A stretch of DNA of 64,000 bases from Tanypteryx hageni. Lineage: Eukaryota > Arthropoda > Insecta > Odonata > Petaluridae. Each line of letters starts with the position of its first letter. Position 1 is the stretch's first letter. This document shows positions 9,581-21,443 of this stretch, in pieces. The translations under genes were made by a program, and so were the position numbers. The stretch is from assembly GCA_028673005.1 (NCBI GenBank), contig CM054117.1, forward strand, positions 620,001 through 684,000, written 5' to 3'. The notes below the pieces were generated by a model that saw nothing but the letters and a program-made list of their open reading frames with translations, made no database searches and had not been told where the DNA came from.

Positions 9581-12500
9581 TTCCCTTAAGAAATGCATTG
9601 CGCCATTTTTGTAAATTAATAATGGGCACTTGCCGGTAAGCTAGAAAGATGAAATTTTCAGTGTTGCTAGACGGCCGCAATATGCATTAAGAATTATTGT
9701 CACTTTTTCTTACAGTGTCTTGGGTTCGACTCCAGAGACCCCGGAATATCTTCCATAAGTTAACATGGGAATACGAAATCCAGTGTGTAGACCAATCTAA
9801 TAAGTTTAGGAAGCTGAAATTTTGCAAGATTATAGAACTTTTCTCATAACCAACTATAAAAATCAAAAATTTTAAAATTGAAAATTATAGGGGTTGTTTT
9901 AACCCCATTTGAACATTAAAGTTTAATAATATCTATCTTGAAAACTACATGCTACAGGTTCGAGTTTTTGAAATCATTTTGTAGAAAATTATACATTGAA
10001 AAAAAAAAGGAAATTTTAAAAAAATTCAAAAATTCGCAATTTTTTAGCATATTTTTGAGGTTTGTGTATTATCGAATGTGCTACGAAACTGAAATTTTTT
10101 ACCGATCGATTTTGTGAAAAAAACGAAATAAAAACATAAAAATTTTGATATTTTAATTCCTTTCGCTGTTAAAAACTCTTAAAATTTAAACAAATAGATA
10201 AATATTTAGCTACTTTGGGGCTAGCTAGGAAGCAGAAATTTAAAACTTAAGTAGAGCTCAGTGCATTTAAAATAACAAACATTTGAAAAGCTCCAACAAA
10301 GTGTTATTGCGGCCGCATTAAACTTTTGAAATTTAAACAATTTAATAGATATTATTTCACCTCTAAATGTGCTACAACTTCAAATTTGACAAAGCCGTGT
10401 GCAATTAGCACCCTACATTGGATAAAGTATAATATTCTTAAAAATGCAAATTTAAGGCATTGTTTTAATAAAATATTGTTCAATAAGGAAAGATAGAAAT
10501 TGGGTGTAGAGGTGAAATATTTTGAATTAAGAAAATATTTCTAATAATGCTATATCTCTATGAAATATTAATGTTTATCAGGGTCAGATGAAATGCTTGC
10601 AGAATGCAAGCACCAACTACTTGTATGTTATATCCTACTCCTCCTCCTCTGTAAGAAACCTCTATTTAGAATGATAGACTTTCCTTACAGAGGAGGATAT
10701 AACATACATATAGGAGGATACTAATGTTTAGGCACTTCCAGATGAGCTGGAGTTTCGAAATTTTTTTCCTGGTTAGGATTTTGTGCAAAATTGACTTGAA
10801 AAAACGAAAATCTTGAAAAAGCGCAACAATGCGTCCGCTAAAAATTCGCAATTGTTTAAACAAATTATCAAGGTATGTGTATTTCCGCATGTGCTACGGA
10901 GTTGAAATTTTTTTATAAGTAGAATTCGTAAAAAAAAACGAAATAGGGATTACACAAATTTTGATATTTTAATTTGTTTGGCAGTTAAAAATTCATAAAG
11001 TTTAAACAAATAGATAACTGTTTAGACATTACGGGATGAGCTAGGAAGTTGAAATTTTCAAGTTATGTACAGAGTAGTACATTTGCACAAAGAAACATTT
11101 AAATCTCTTCATTAACAAATTGCGGCGGCCGTTAAAAACGTTTAAAATATGAACAATTGGAAAAATATTTTTTCACTTCTAAAAGAACTACAACTATAAA
11201 ATTTGGCAGAAATGTGTAGCATTAGTAACCCATAATCGAGAAAGTATAATGTTCTTAAAATTGCAAACTTTTGGGATTGTTTTAATCTATTTTTTTACAT
11301 AAGGGAAAAACGAAAATTGCTGCTGAGGTGAAATCTTTAGAATTAAAAAAATACTTGTAATGATGAATATCTGTCTGAAAAAAAAATGTTTTTTGAAGGT
11401 GAGATGAAATGCTTGCAGAATGCAAGCACCAAATGCCAATATGTTATATCCACCTCCCCCACCTCTTATATTATATATAATGAGTAGTAGATGGTGCAAG
11501 TGCCCATAATTAATTTACAAATATGGCGCAATGCTTTTCTTATGGGAAGAAACGCAACTTTCAGAATTTCTGGTGTCGAAGTCATGTCACTTAGGTAAGA
11601 AGTCTCATTTTATCTGAAGGTTACCTTTTTATATCTACTAAAACTAAAACATTCAGCTCTCTAGCTCTTGTAGTTTGGGCTGGACATTAGTATCCTCCTG
11701 TTATCATTATATATCGACGACTCTTACAGAGGAGGATATAACATACTAGTAGTCGGAGCTTGCATACTGCAAGCATTTCATCTCAACTTGAAAAAACATA
11801 CATTTTTCAGACAGACATTTCATCATTACAACTATTCCTTTTATTCTAAATATTTCAACACGGCAGTGATTTTCGTTTTGCCACATGTAAAAACATAATA
11901 TAATATAATATTTTTCTAATTGTTTAAATTTAAATAATTTTTAACGGCCGCCAAAATTTGAATATGGTAAAATTGAAATCTTTATTTGTGCAAATATACT
12001 ACTCTGTAAATAGTTTGAAAATTTCAGCTTCCTAGCTCAGCCCGTAGTACCTAAACAGTTATCCAATTGTTTAAACTTTAAGAATTTTTAACTGCCAAAC
12101 AAATTAAAATATCAAAATTTTTATAAACCCTATTTCGTTATTTTAAGAATTCTACTTGGAAAAAAAATTTCAACTCCATAGCACATGCGGAAATACATAA
12201 ACCATGAAATTTGTTTAACAATTGCGAATTTTTAGCGGCCGCATTGTTGCACTTTTTAAAGATTTTCGCTTTTTCTAGTCGGTTTTGCACAAAATTCTAC
12301 CTATGAAAAAAATTTCGAATCTCCAGCTCATCTGGAAGTGCCTAAACATTATTATCCTACTGTTGTATGTTATCATTATAAATCGACGACTCTTACAGAG
12401 GAGGAGGATACTAATGTTTATGTATTTTCGCATGTGCTACGGAGTTGAAATTTTTTTTGTAAGTAGAATTCTTAAAAAAACGAAAACGGGATTGTACAAA

Positions 12501-14164
12501 TTTTGATATTTTAATTTTTTTGGCAGTTACTAATTCTTAAAGTTTTAACAAATAGATAGCTGTTTAGGTACTATGGGATGAGCTAGGAAACTGAAATTTT
12601 CAAATTATTTACAGTATAGTAAATTTGCACAAATAAACATTTCAATTTTACCATATATGTATTGCGTCGGCCGTTAAAAATTATTTAAATTTAAACAATT
12701 AGAAAAATATTATTTTATTTCTAGAAGTGCAACAACTTTAAAATTTGGCTAAAATGTGTAGCATTAGAACCTTATAATGAAGAAAGTGTAAAATTTTTAA
12801 AATTGCGGCATTTGGAGATTGTTTTAAACTATTATTTTTACATTTGGGAAAAACGAAAATCGCTGCGAAGGTGAAATCTTTAAAATTAAAAGAATATTTG
12901 TAATGATGAAATGTCTGTCTGAAAAATGCATGTTTTTTCAAGGTGAGATGAAATGCTTGCAGTATGCAAGCACCAACTACTAGTATGTTATATCCTCCTC
13001 TGTCAGTGTCGTCGATATATAATAATAACAGGAGGATACTAATGTTTAGGCACTTCCAGATGAGGTGGAGATTCGAAATTTTTTTCTTAGGTAGAATTTT
13101 GTGCAAAACCGACTAGAAAAAACGAAAATCTTGAAAAAGTGCAACAATGCGGCGGGTAAAAATTCGACATTGTTTTAAAAATATTTCATGGTTTATGTAT
13201 TTCCGCATGTGCTACGGAGTTGAAATTTTTTTTAAAAGTAGAATTCATAAAAAAACGAAAAATGGTTATTCAAAATTTGATATTTTAATTTTTTTGGCAG
13301 TTAAAAATTCTTAAAATTTTACCAAATAGATAATTGTTTAGACACAACGGGATGAGCTAGGGAGCTGAAATTTTCATATTATGTACAAAGTAGTGAACTA
13401 ACTCAAAATAACATTTCAATTTTACCATACATGATTTGCGGCGGCCGTTAAAAACTATTAAAATTTAAACAATTAGAAAATATTATTTGACTTCTAGAAG
13501 TGCTACAACTTTAACATTTTGCTAAATTGTGTAGCATTAGTACCCCATAATGGAGAAAGTGTAAGAATTTTTAAAATGCAACATTTGGGGATTGTTTAAA
13601 ACTATTATTATTACATTTGGGGAAAACAAAAATCGCTGCAGAGGCGAAATCTTTAGAATTAAAAGAATATTTGTAATGATGTAATGTCTGTCTAAAAAAT
13701 GAATGTTTTTTCAAGGCGAGATAAAATGCTTGCAGTACGCAAGCACCAACTACTAGTATGTTATATCCTCCTCCTCCTCCGTAAGGTACGTCTATATTTA
13801 ATGACTAGTAGTTGGTGCTTGCATTCTGCAAGCATTTCATCTCACCTTAAAATGTAAATTTGTGCAAATTCAGTACATTGTAAACAATTTGAAAATTTCA
13901 GCTTCCTAGCAAATACCGTAGTACCTAATCAGTTATCCATTTGTTTAAATTTTAAGAATTTTTAACTGCCAAACAAATTGAAATATCAAAATTTGTATAA
14001 TTCCCTAGTGAACTCCAATATGGCAGAGTGTGAGAGATCGTGTCATGAAGAATCAACCACTGGTACTACCACCTCATATGCTACCGCCTCCACCACAGGT
14101 GTAACTACTAGAGGGAAACTGGGAATTAGTAAGCCCAAGACCACACAGTGACTAGAAAGTGAAA

Positions 14165-17019
14165 ATTTGCTGAATCTTTTTTACAGCAATATTCAGTCTG
14201 TTAGAAACAAGGGGCATGCTCTTGAAATACTCCTCCAAGAACTAAAATCCGATATTCTCTTTCTATCCGAACATTGGCTAACTTAGGATGAATTAAACAT
14301 CATTCAATATCAAAGGGTTTAACCTTATTTCTTATTATTGTCGCCATCAAAACAAGTGTGGTGGGGTAGCCGTGTACTCCAGACCTGGTTTTGATCTCTC
14401 ATGCATAGACTTTCAAGAAAGCAGCAAGAAACTTTGTGAATGCTGTATTTCTACCTTAAAAGTCAACTCCTCCTCTTATGCGGTTTTTTGCTTGTACCGT
14501 GCACCGAGTGGTAGTTTCAGTGATTTCCTTAAGCACCTGCATGATGCTATTTTATCAGCATTACTCAGAAATGTTGATGGACTTTTGCTGTGTGGGGACT
14601 TGAACGTAGACCTTCTTAAAGATACAGTTGATAAAACAGACTTCTCCAACTTCTTAAGTAGTTTCGGTCTGAAAATTATTAATAATGAGCCCACAAGGAT
14701 ATCTTCCCGCTCATGTTCACTAATAGATTTCCTAATATCTGATATCCCTACCACTAATTTCTCTTGCAAAACATTACATACAGGCCTCTCGGACCATTTG
14801 GCACTAAACTTCACTTTAAAATTTCCCAAGACTTCCAAAGCTGTAAATCCTATGTACATATCTAAACGAATTTTTAAGCAAAACTCTATTGAACAACTCT
14901 GTGTTATGTTATCCAATGAAAATTGGGAGGATGTATCAAATGCTCTAGGCACCAATGCTAAATTCAATGCCTTTATGAATTATTTTATGATGTACTTCAA
15001 TGCTGTTTTTCCCATTAAACGAGTTAGGCAGAGAACCTTAAATCTAAATAAAAAATTTTATTCTAATGATTTAATAATCATGGGTCAATTTCTACGGGAT
15101 TTACACTATAAATGCAAATACATTGATCCCAATCTCTCCGGTTCTTATAAACAATCTCTTAAAAAATTCAAACAATGTGTTTCAGATTACCGGAAACTAA
15201 TCAATGAAAACTACATTCAGTCGTCCAATAATATTATTAAATCTGCCTGGGATGTAATTAAATGCAATACCAAAGCCACAATGATTAACCCAAACCAAAA
15301 TAACATTAGTTTCAATAATTGCCTTCTCTCCAACCCTGATGAAATAGCTCAGCACTTCAACTTACAGTTCGGTCAAACCACTCCCGTTGCAACTACCCCA
15401 ACTGTTTCTTATTATTCCATGCCTACTCCTTCTTCTAAATCACTATTTTTAGCTCCTACTAATGTTCATGAAATAAAAAATATCGTTAGGTCCTTTGGCA
15501 ACTCATGGTCATGTGGTCTTGATGAGATCCCAATGCCTATAATTAAAGCTGTCATTAATTATAGTGCTCTTCCTCTAGTTATTATAATAAATTCATCTTT
15601 TTATGAAGGGCAATTCCCCTCTAGCCTTAAGTTTGCTTGTGTTCTCCCCATTCCTAAAAAAGGCTCTCTCTCTCTAACTCAGATAATTATAGGCCTATAT
15701 CAGTATTATCGGTATTTTCCAAAATATTTGAAAAAATATTTTATAACCGAGTAATCCATTTTCTTGAATCTTTTCTTCTACTCCATGAATCTCAACATGG
15801 CTTCAGGAAAGCTAGATCCACTATATCAGCTTCCTTCCAATTAATTAACCAGGTCCATCAGGCATTAAATAAGAAAGACTTCACTCTTGGTATCTTCTAT
15901 GATCTGTCAAAGGCATTTGATAGCATTGACCATGAAATACTATATACTAAACTTCGCAATGTGGGAATAAATGGAAATGCCCTCAATTGGATAAATTCCT
16001 TTCTATCTGGCAGGCAGCAAATTGTAAAATGCACACATCAGACTTCTAATGGTGTAATCACTTCTAAATCTAAACCTCTAAAAGTGTGGAGTGGTGTCCC
16101 TCAGGGTTCAATATTAGGGCCACTGCTTTTCATTATATTCATGAATGACCTTCCCCATAATATTGCTAATAGCAAACTCCTATTATATGCAGATGACACA
16201 TCATGTGTATTGCACTCTGAAAATCTGCCTGATTTAATTAATATTTCAAACTCTTCTGCGGACAGCATGCTTCACTGGTGTCAATCCAATAATCTTAAAG
16301 TGAATACTAATAAAACCCTTTACCTTCAATTTCACACAAAAAAGTCACCTCCTTCCTGCAGTCCATTACAAAAAATGGACCACTCAAACATTGTACGTTC
16401 TACCTCGGTAAAATTTCTAGGTATACACATTAGTGAAGACTTAGATTGGTCAATCCATATTAATTCTGTTATGAAAATAGTGGCCACTGGCATTTTTATG
16501 CTAAGAAAATTGGCACCCATTGTCTCCATCAGTACCCTAAAACTTTTCTATTTTGCTAAAATTCATTCTTTTCTGTCCTATGACATCATATTTTGGGGCA
16601 ATGTCAGCTACTCCAACAAAGTCTTTTCTTTACAAAAGCACGCTATCAAGGCAATGTTGCAATTACCTTACCGAACTCCTGGCAAGCCATTATTTCACTC
16701 CCTTAATATATTAACTCTCCCTTCAATCTATATTTTAAACTGTGCTACTTTTGTTAAACAACACCCTCACCTTTTCCCAACAAATTCCAACTACCACTCG
16801 CACCAGACTTGTAATAAACTAAACATTCATTAAAATGAGTATCACTTGTCCCTTTCCCTAAAAGGACCTCACAATGCTGCCTCTATTATGTTTAATAACT
16901 TACCCTCTAGGATTAAGTCAACCTTCTGTACCTTGCCTTTCAAGAGGCGATTGAAGCGCCATCTAATAAGTAAAAATTATTATAGTGTCTCTGAATACTT
17001 GTCAAATAGAGATTTGTAA
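14165..17019 (+). pseudogene. LINE ORF2: APE endonuclease and reverse transcriptase, broken
   Basis: ORF2 would nick target DNA and prime reverse transcription there. The endonuclease begins near 14165 (NIQSVRNKG, LSEHW), followed by LYRAPSG, CGDLNVDLL, PTRISS, SLIDFL and LSDHLALNF, all expected for an APE-type nuclease. RT motifs follow: SCGLDEIP, then after a frameshift near 15690 NYRPISVLSVFSKIFEK, FYDLSKAFD (motif A), GVPQGSILGPLLF and YADDTS (motif C). The end GPHNAASIMFNNLP matches the sister copies. Breaks: a TAG in the endonuclease near 14285 with a nearby frameshift, the frameshift near 15690, and TAA at 16831. No function is expected. Confidence 0.88.
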
Positions 17020-17149
17020 TGTGACAATAATACCAGCTAATTGTCTTCTCTGTTTTTCATTTCAATTTTTTGTTTTTGTATTGTGTGTGCTATATTATGT
17101 TTTATTATGACCTATTCCATGTCTATGTAGACCTACGGAATCAATAAAA

Positions 17150-17169
17150 TTTCATTCATTCATTCATTC
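17150..17169 (+). repeat. (ATTC)n tail of the LINE
   Basis: About four to five ATTC units after the AATAAAATT end of the element. They mark its 3' terminus. Confidence 0.85.
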
Positions 17170-17212
17170 AATCCCTATTTCGTTTTTTTAAGAGTTTTAC
17201 TTAAAGAAAAAA

Positions 17213-18480
17213 TTTCAGCTACGTAGCACCTTCGGAAATGCCTGAACCATGAAAATTTGTTTAAACAATTGCGAATTTTTAGCGGCCGCATTATTGCACT
17301 TTTTCATGATTTTCGTTTTTTCTAGTCGGTTTTGCACAAACTCCTACATAACAAAAAAAATTCGAATCTCCAGCCCAACTGGAAGTGCCTAAACATTAGT
17401 ATCCTCCTATATGTTATCATAATATATCGACGCGCCTGCTAAAAATTCGCAATTGTTTAAACAAATTTTCAAGGATTATGTATTTCCGCATGTGCTACTA
17501 CTAGTATGTTATATCCTCCTCCTCCTCTGTAAGGAACGTCTATATATAATGATAACATATAGGAGGATACTAATGTTTAGGCACTTCCAGATGTGCTGGA
17601 GATTCGAAATTTTTTTCATAGATAGGATTTTGTGCTAAACCGACTAGAAAAACGAAAATATTGAAAAAGTGCAACAATGCGACCTCTAAAAATTCGCAAT
17701 TGTTTAAACAAATTTCATGGTTTATGTATTTTCGCATGTGCTACGGAGTTGGAATTTTTTTTCTAAGTAGAATTCACAAAAAAACGAAATCGGGATTATA
17801 CAAATTTTGATATTTTAATTTGTTTGGCAGTTAAAAATTCTTAAAATTTAAACAAATAGATAACTGTTTAGACATTACGGGATGAGCTATGGAGCTAAAA
17901 TTTTTAAGTTATGTACAAAGTAGTAAACTAGCCCAAAAAAACATTTCAATTTTACCATACATGAATTTCAGCTGCCGTTAAAAATTATTTAAATTTAAAA
18001 AATTAGAAAATATTATTTGACTTCTAGAAGTGCTACAACTTTAAAATTTTGCTAAATTGTGTAGCATTAGTACCCCATAATGGAGAAAGTGTAAAAAAAT
18101 TTAAATGGCAACATTTGGGGAATGTTTTAAACTATTATTTTTACATTTGGGGAAAACGGAAATCGCTGCGGAGGTGAAATCTTTAAAATTAAAAAAACAT
18201 TTGTAATGATGAAATGTCTGTCTGAAAAATGAATGTTTTTTCAAAGTGATATGAAATGCTTGCAATATGCAAGCACCAACTACTAGTATGTTATATCCAC
18301 CTCCTCCTGCTCTGTATATAGAATGATAACAGGAGGATACTAATGTCCAGCCCAAACTACAAGAGCTAGAGAGCTGAAAGTTTCAGTTTTTGTAGAATTG
18401 ACGACGAAACTTACAGATAAAATGAGACTTCTTACCTAAGTTTCATGAGTTTGCCTCCAGAAATTCCGGAATTTGCGTTT
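17213..18480. repeat. Right copy of the 1.27 kb duplication
   Basis: Partner of 8306-9580. It begins only 44 bases after the end of the inserted LINE (14007-17169). Beyond 18480 similarity drops to ordinary family level. Confidence 0.88.
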
Positions 18481-20217
18481 TTTCTCTTAAGAAAAGCATT
18501 GCGCCATTTTTGTAAATTAATTATTGGCACTTGCCCGTAAGGTAGAAAAATGAAATTTTTAGTGTTGCTATATGGCCGCAATATCTATTAGGAATGGTTG
18601 TCACTTTTGTTTACAGTGTCTTGTGTTCGACTCCAGAGATGCCGGAACATCTCCCATAAGTTAGCTTGGGAAAACACAATCCAGTGTGCAGATTAATCTA
18701 TTAAGTTTAGGAAGCTGAAATTTTGCAAGATTATAGAACTTTTCACATAACCAACAATAAAAGTCGATAATTTTAAAATTGTAAAGTTTAGGGGTTGTTT
18801 TAACCCCATTTGAACATTAAAGTTTAATAATTTTTTAGGTACTACGGGATGAGCTAGGAAGCTGCAATTTTCAAATTATTTGCAGAACAGTGCATTTGCA
18901 CAAATAAAAATTTCAATCTCTCCGTATATATATTTCGGCAACCGTTAAAAATGTTTAAATTTTAAACAATTAGAAAAATATTATTTTTCTTCTAGAAGTG
19001 CTACAACTTTAAAATTTGGCTGAAATGTGTAGCATTAGTACCCTATAATGGAGAAAGTGTAAAATGTATAAAATTGCAACATCTGGGGATTGTTTTAAAT
19101 TATTATTTTTACATGTGGGAAAAATGAAAATCGCTACGGAGGTGAAATTTTTCGAATTATTAGAATATTTGTAATGATGAAATATCTGTCTGAAAAATTA
19201 ATGTCTTTTCAAGGTGAGATGAAATGCTTGCAGTATGCAAGCACATTCTACTAGTCATTATATATCGACGACTCTTACAGAGGAGGATATATATAACATA
19301 TCACAGGAGGATACTAATGTCCAGCCCAAACTACAAAGGCTAGAGACCTGAAAGTTTTAGTTTTAGTAGATATGATGGAGAAACCTTCAGATAAAATGAG
19401 ACTTATACCTAAGTTACATGAGTTTGACTCCAGAAATTCCGAAATTTGCGTGTTTTCCCATAAGAAAAGCATCGCGCCATTTTTGTAAATTAATTATGGG
19501 CACTTGCCGGTAAGCTAGAAAGATGAAATTTTCAGTGTTGCTAGTTGGCTGCAATATCTATTACGATTTATTGTCACTTTTGCTTACAATATCTTGGGTT
19601 CGAATCCAGAGACCCCAGAATATCTCCCATAAGTGAGCATGGGAAAACGCAATCCAGTGTGTAGACCAATCTAATAAGTTTAAGAAGCTGAAATTTTGTA
19701 ATATTATAGAACTTTTCTCATAGTCAACTATAAAAATCGAAAAGTTTTATATTTTAGGGGTTGTTTTAACCCCATTTGAACATTAAAATTTAATAATTTT
19801 TTAGGTATTACGGGATGAGGTAAAAAGCTGCAATTTTCAAATTATTTCCATAACAGTGCATTTGCACAAATAAACTTTTTAATCTCTCCGTATATATATT
19901 GCGGCAACCGTTAAAAATGTTTAAATTTTAAACAATTAGAAAAATATTATTTTTCTTCTAGAAGTGCTACAACTTTAAAATTTGGCTGAAATGTGTTGCA
20001 TTAGTATCCCATAATGGAGAATGTGTAAAATGTTTTAAATTGCTATATTTGGGGATTGTTTTAAACTCTTATTTTTACATTTGGGAAAAATGAAAATAGC
20101 TGCGGAGGTGAAATATTTAGAATTAATAGAATATTTCTAATGATGAAATATCTGTCTGAATGAATGCTTTATCAAGGTGAGATGATATGCTTGCAGAATG
20201 CAAGGACCAACTTCTAG

Positions 20218-21440
20218 TATTTAATATACGTGCATATTGCATTATTTTTTTGATCATGCAATCTATAATAGCAATCCAAACCTATTGACCGAAGTTTCAT
20301 GCCCACCATTGTTATAAATAGAGTAAGAAATACCACAGCCTTTCCTGATGTCATGCGAATGTTTGTGCTGTTATTGGATTGTTCTAATGATTTTTTAATG
20401 CTCCTGTAAATACTCATATTTTTATAACATTTATTTTTATTATTTTATTTTTGGCGAGAAGATATTGATATTACCCTCATTTGTTGTTAACTGGTTTGTA
20501 ATGGAAATTTACATTCTGAACATGAATGTGAATATGATGTTTGCTCAGCAGTAATTTAGGAATATTTTGTGAATTTATTTGAAAAAGTCTGTATGCTGCA
20601 GTTGGCTTTTATTATTGCTTATTCTTTTCTGTTTATTGTTTGTTTTTAAACTTGAATCTTCTGTAGACTTTTTAGCAGTGATTCATATTTTTATTTAATT
20701 TAATCATCACCAACCCTTCAAATCATTAATGAATTTTTCTCCCTTTCATTTAATGTATTTTATTATCTGTTACTCAGTTGAGTAGAATGTATTATTCTGA
20801 TCGCTAGTTCATTTTGAATATTAATTTCCACTTTTACTTATTTAAAATATTTTGCTCTATATGCAATTAAAACATCTGTTGCTCATACACTAATTTGTCT
20901 TTTGAAACATATGAGTGATCATATGATTTATTATAGCCTCTTACAAGGTTTAAATTTATTGCAGTGCTGTTAAAAAACCTTTTAAAAAAATAAAGATTAT
21001 TGTTATGTCTATTATACCAATGTTTTATTTTAATAATACAAGTTCCTTCAATGCACAATAGTCTAAATTTCTCCTATTATATTACTCGGATAAAGTACTA
21101 TCTTGGGTGTTATCCAACACTAAATGAAAGTAATTCTGTATTACATTGATTTATTTTTATAGGATTTAAATTCTCCTAGCAAGCAGTACATTTTATAACA
21201 CTTCTGTCATACGATTTTTCCATTATATATTCCATATTTGAACATTATTAATATTATAGTCATTTTCAATAATCTTGTATTATCTCAGAAAAATTTTAAT
21301 ATAAATAAAAAACAACAGTATAAGAAATAGGACCATCGATAAAATTTTCATGGGTTAGCATAATTAAAACAAAAACGTTGGAGAGGTTATGCAAGGTTAT
21401 GCTGCACTCAGAACTCTATCTCTCCTTTTGTTAAGAGCCA
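20218..21440. other. A+T-rich stretch without recognisable gene
   Basis: Starts immediately after the last CTAG of the array. I see no coding frame with meaningful similarity, no TIR and no tandem repeat. It may be original host flank or the 3' flank of the Harbinger element. Confidence 0.6.
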
Positions 21441-21443
21441 AGT

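Larger units (their letters stand above)
14007..17169 (+). mobile_element. LINE inserted in the array, with target duplication
   Basis: A non-LTR retrotransposon lies between AATTCCCT (13999-14006) and AATCCCT (17170-17176), a probable 7-8 base target-site duplication of the array's own TATAATCCCTATTTCG stretch. The element starts with a short leader, holds EN and RT in several frames, and ends with AATAAAATT followed by (ATTC)n, the short-repeat tail seen in CR1/L2-type LINEs. It is the same family as 30043-30893 and 31222-35490. ORF1 is essentially missing: a 43-codon frame starting at ATG 14014 shows no zinc finger. Confidence 0.85.
3221..20217. mobile_element. 17 kb mosaic array of one non-coding repeat family (Helitron/Helentron-like?)
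   Basis: Copies of one A+T-rich non-coding family fill this block in both orientations, with one LINE inserted. In the minus sense a copy ends with a hairpin (TGCTTGCA-GTA-TGCAAGCA), about seven bases, then CTAG. Plus-oriented copies open with CTAG at 3221, 4000, 5079, 5846, 6825, 11746 and 13804. Minus-oriented copies close with it at 7886, 9379, 12980, 13755, 18289, 19252 and 20217 (within a few bases). Short copies repeat about every 770 bp; long ones reach 930-1080 bp. Within a copy, GGAGGATA near one end and TATCCTCC near the other form a short subterminal inverted repeat. Hairpin plus CTAG plus clustering fits Helitron/Helentron-derived non-autonomous elements. No Rep/helicase ORF is present, so the class is inference. 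Confidence 0.6.

Noticed and set aside
4884..13106. Many 60-120 codon frames in the array (for example 4884-5147, 8546-8731, 9194-9454, 12738-13106)
   Set aside because: They shift frame between copies, start and stop at random and change with GGA-triplet number; no conserved protein.
20214..21058. Short frames in the A+T-rich gap
   Set aside because: No motif, no codon bias and no neighbours to support them.
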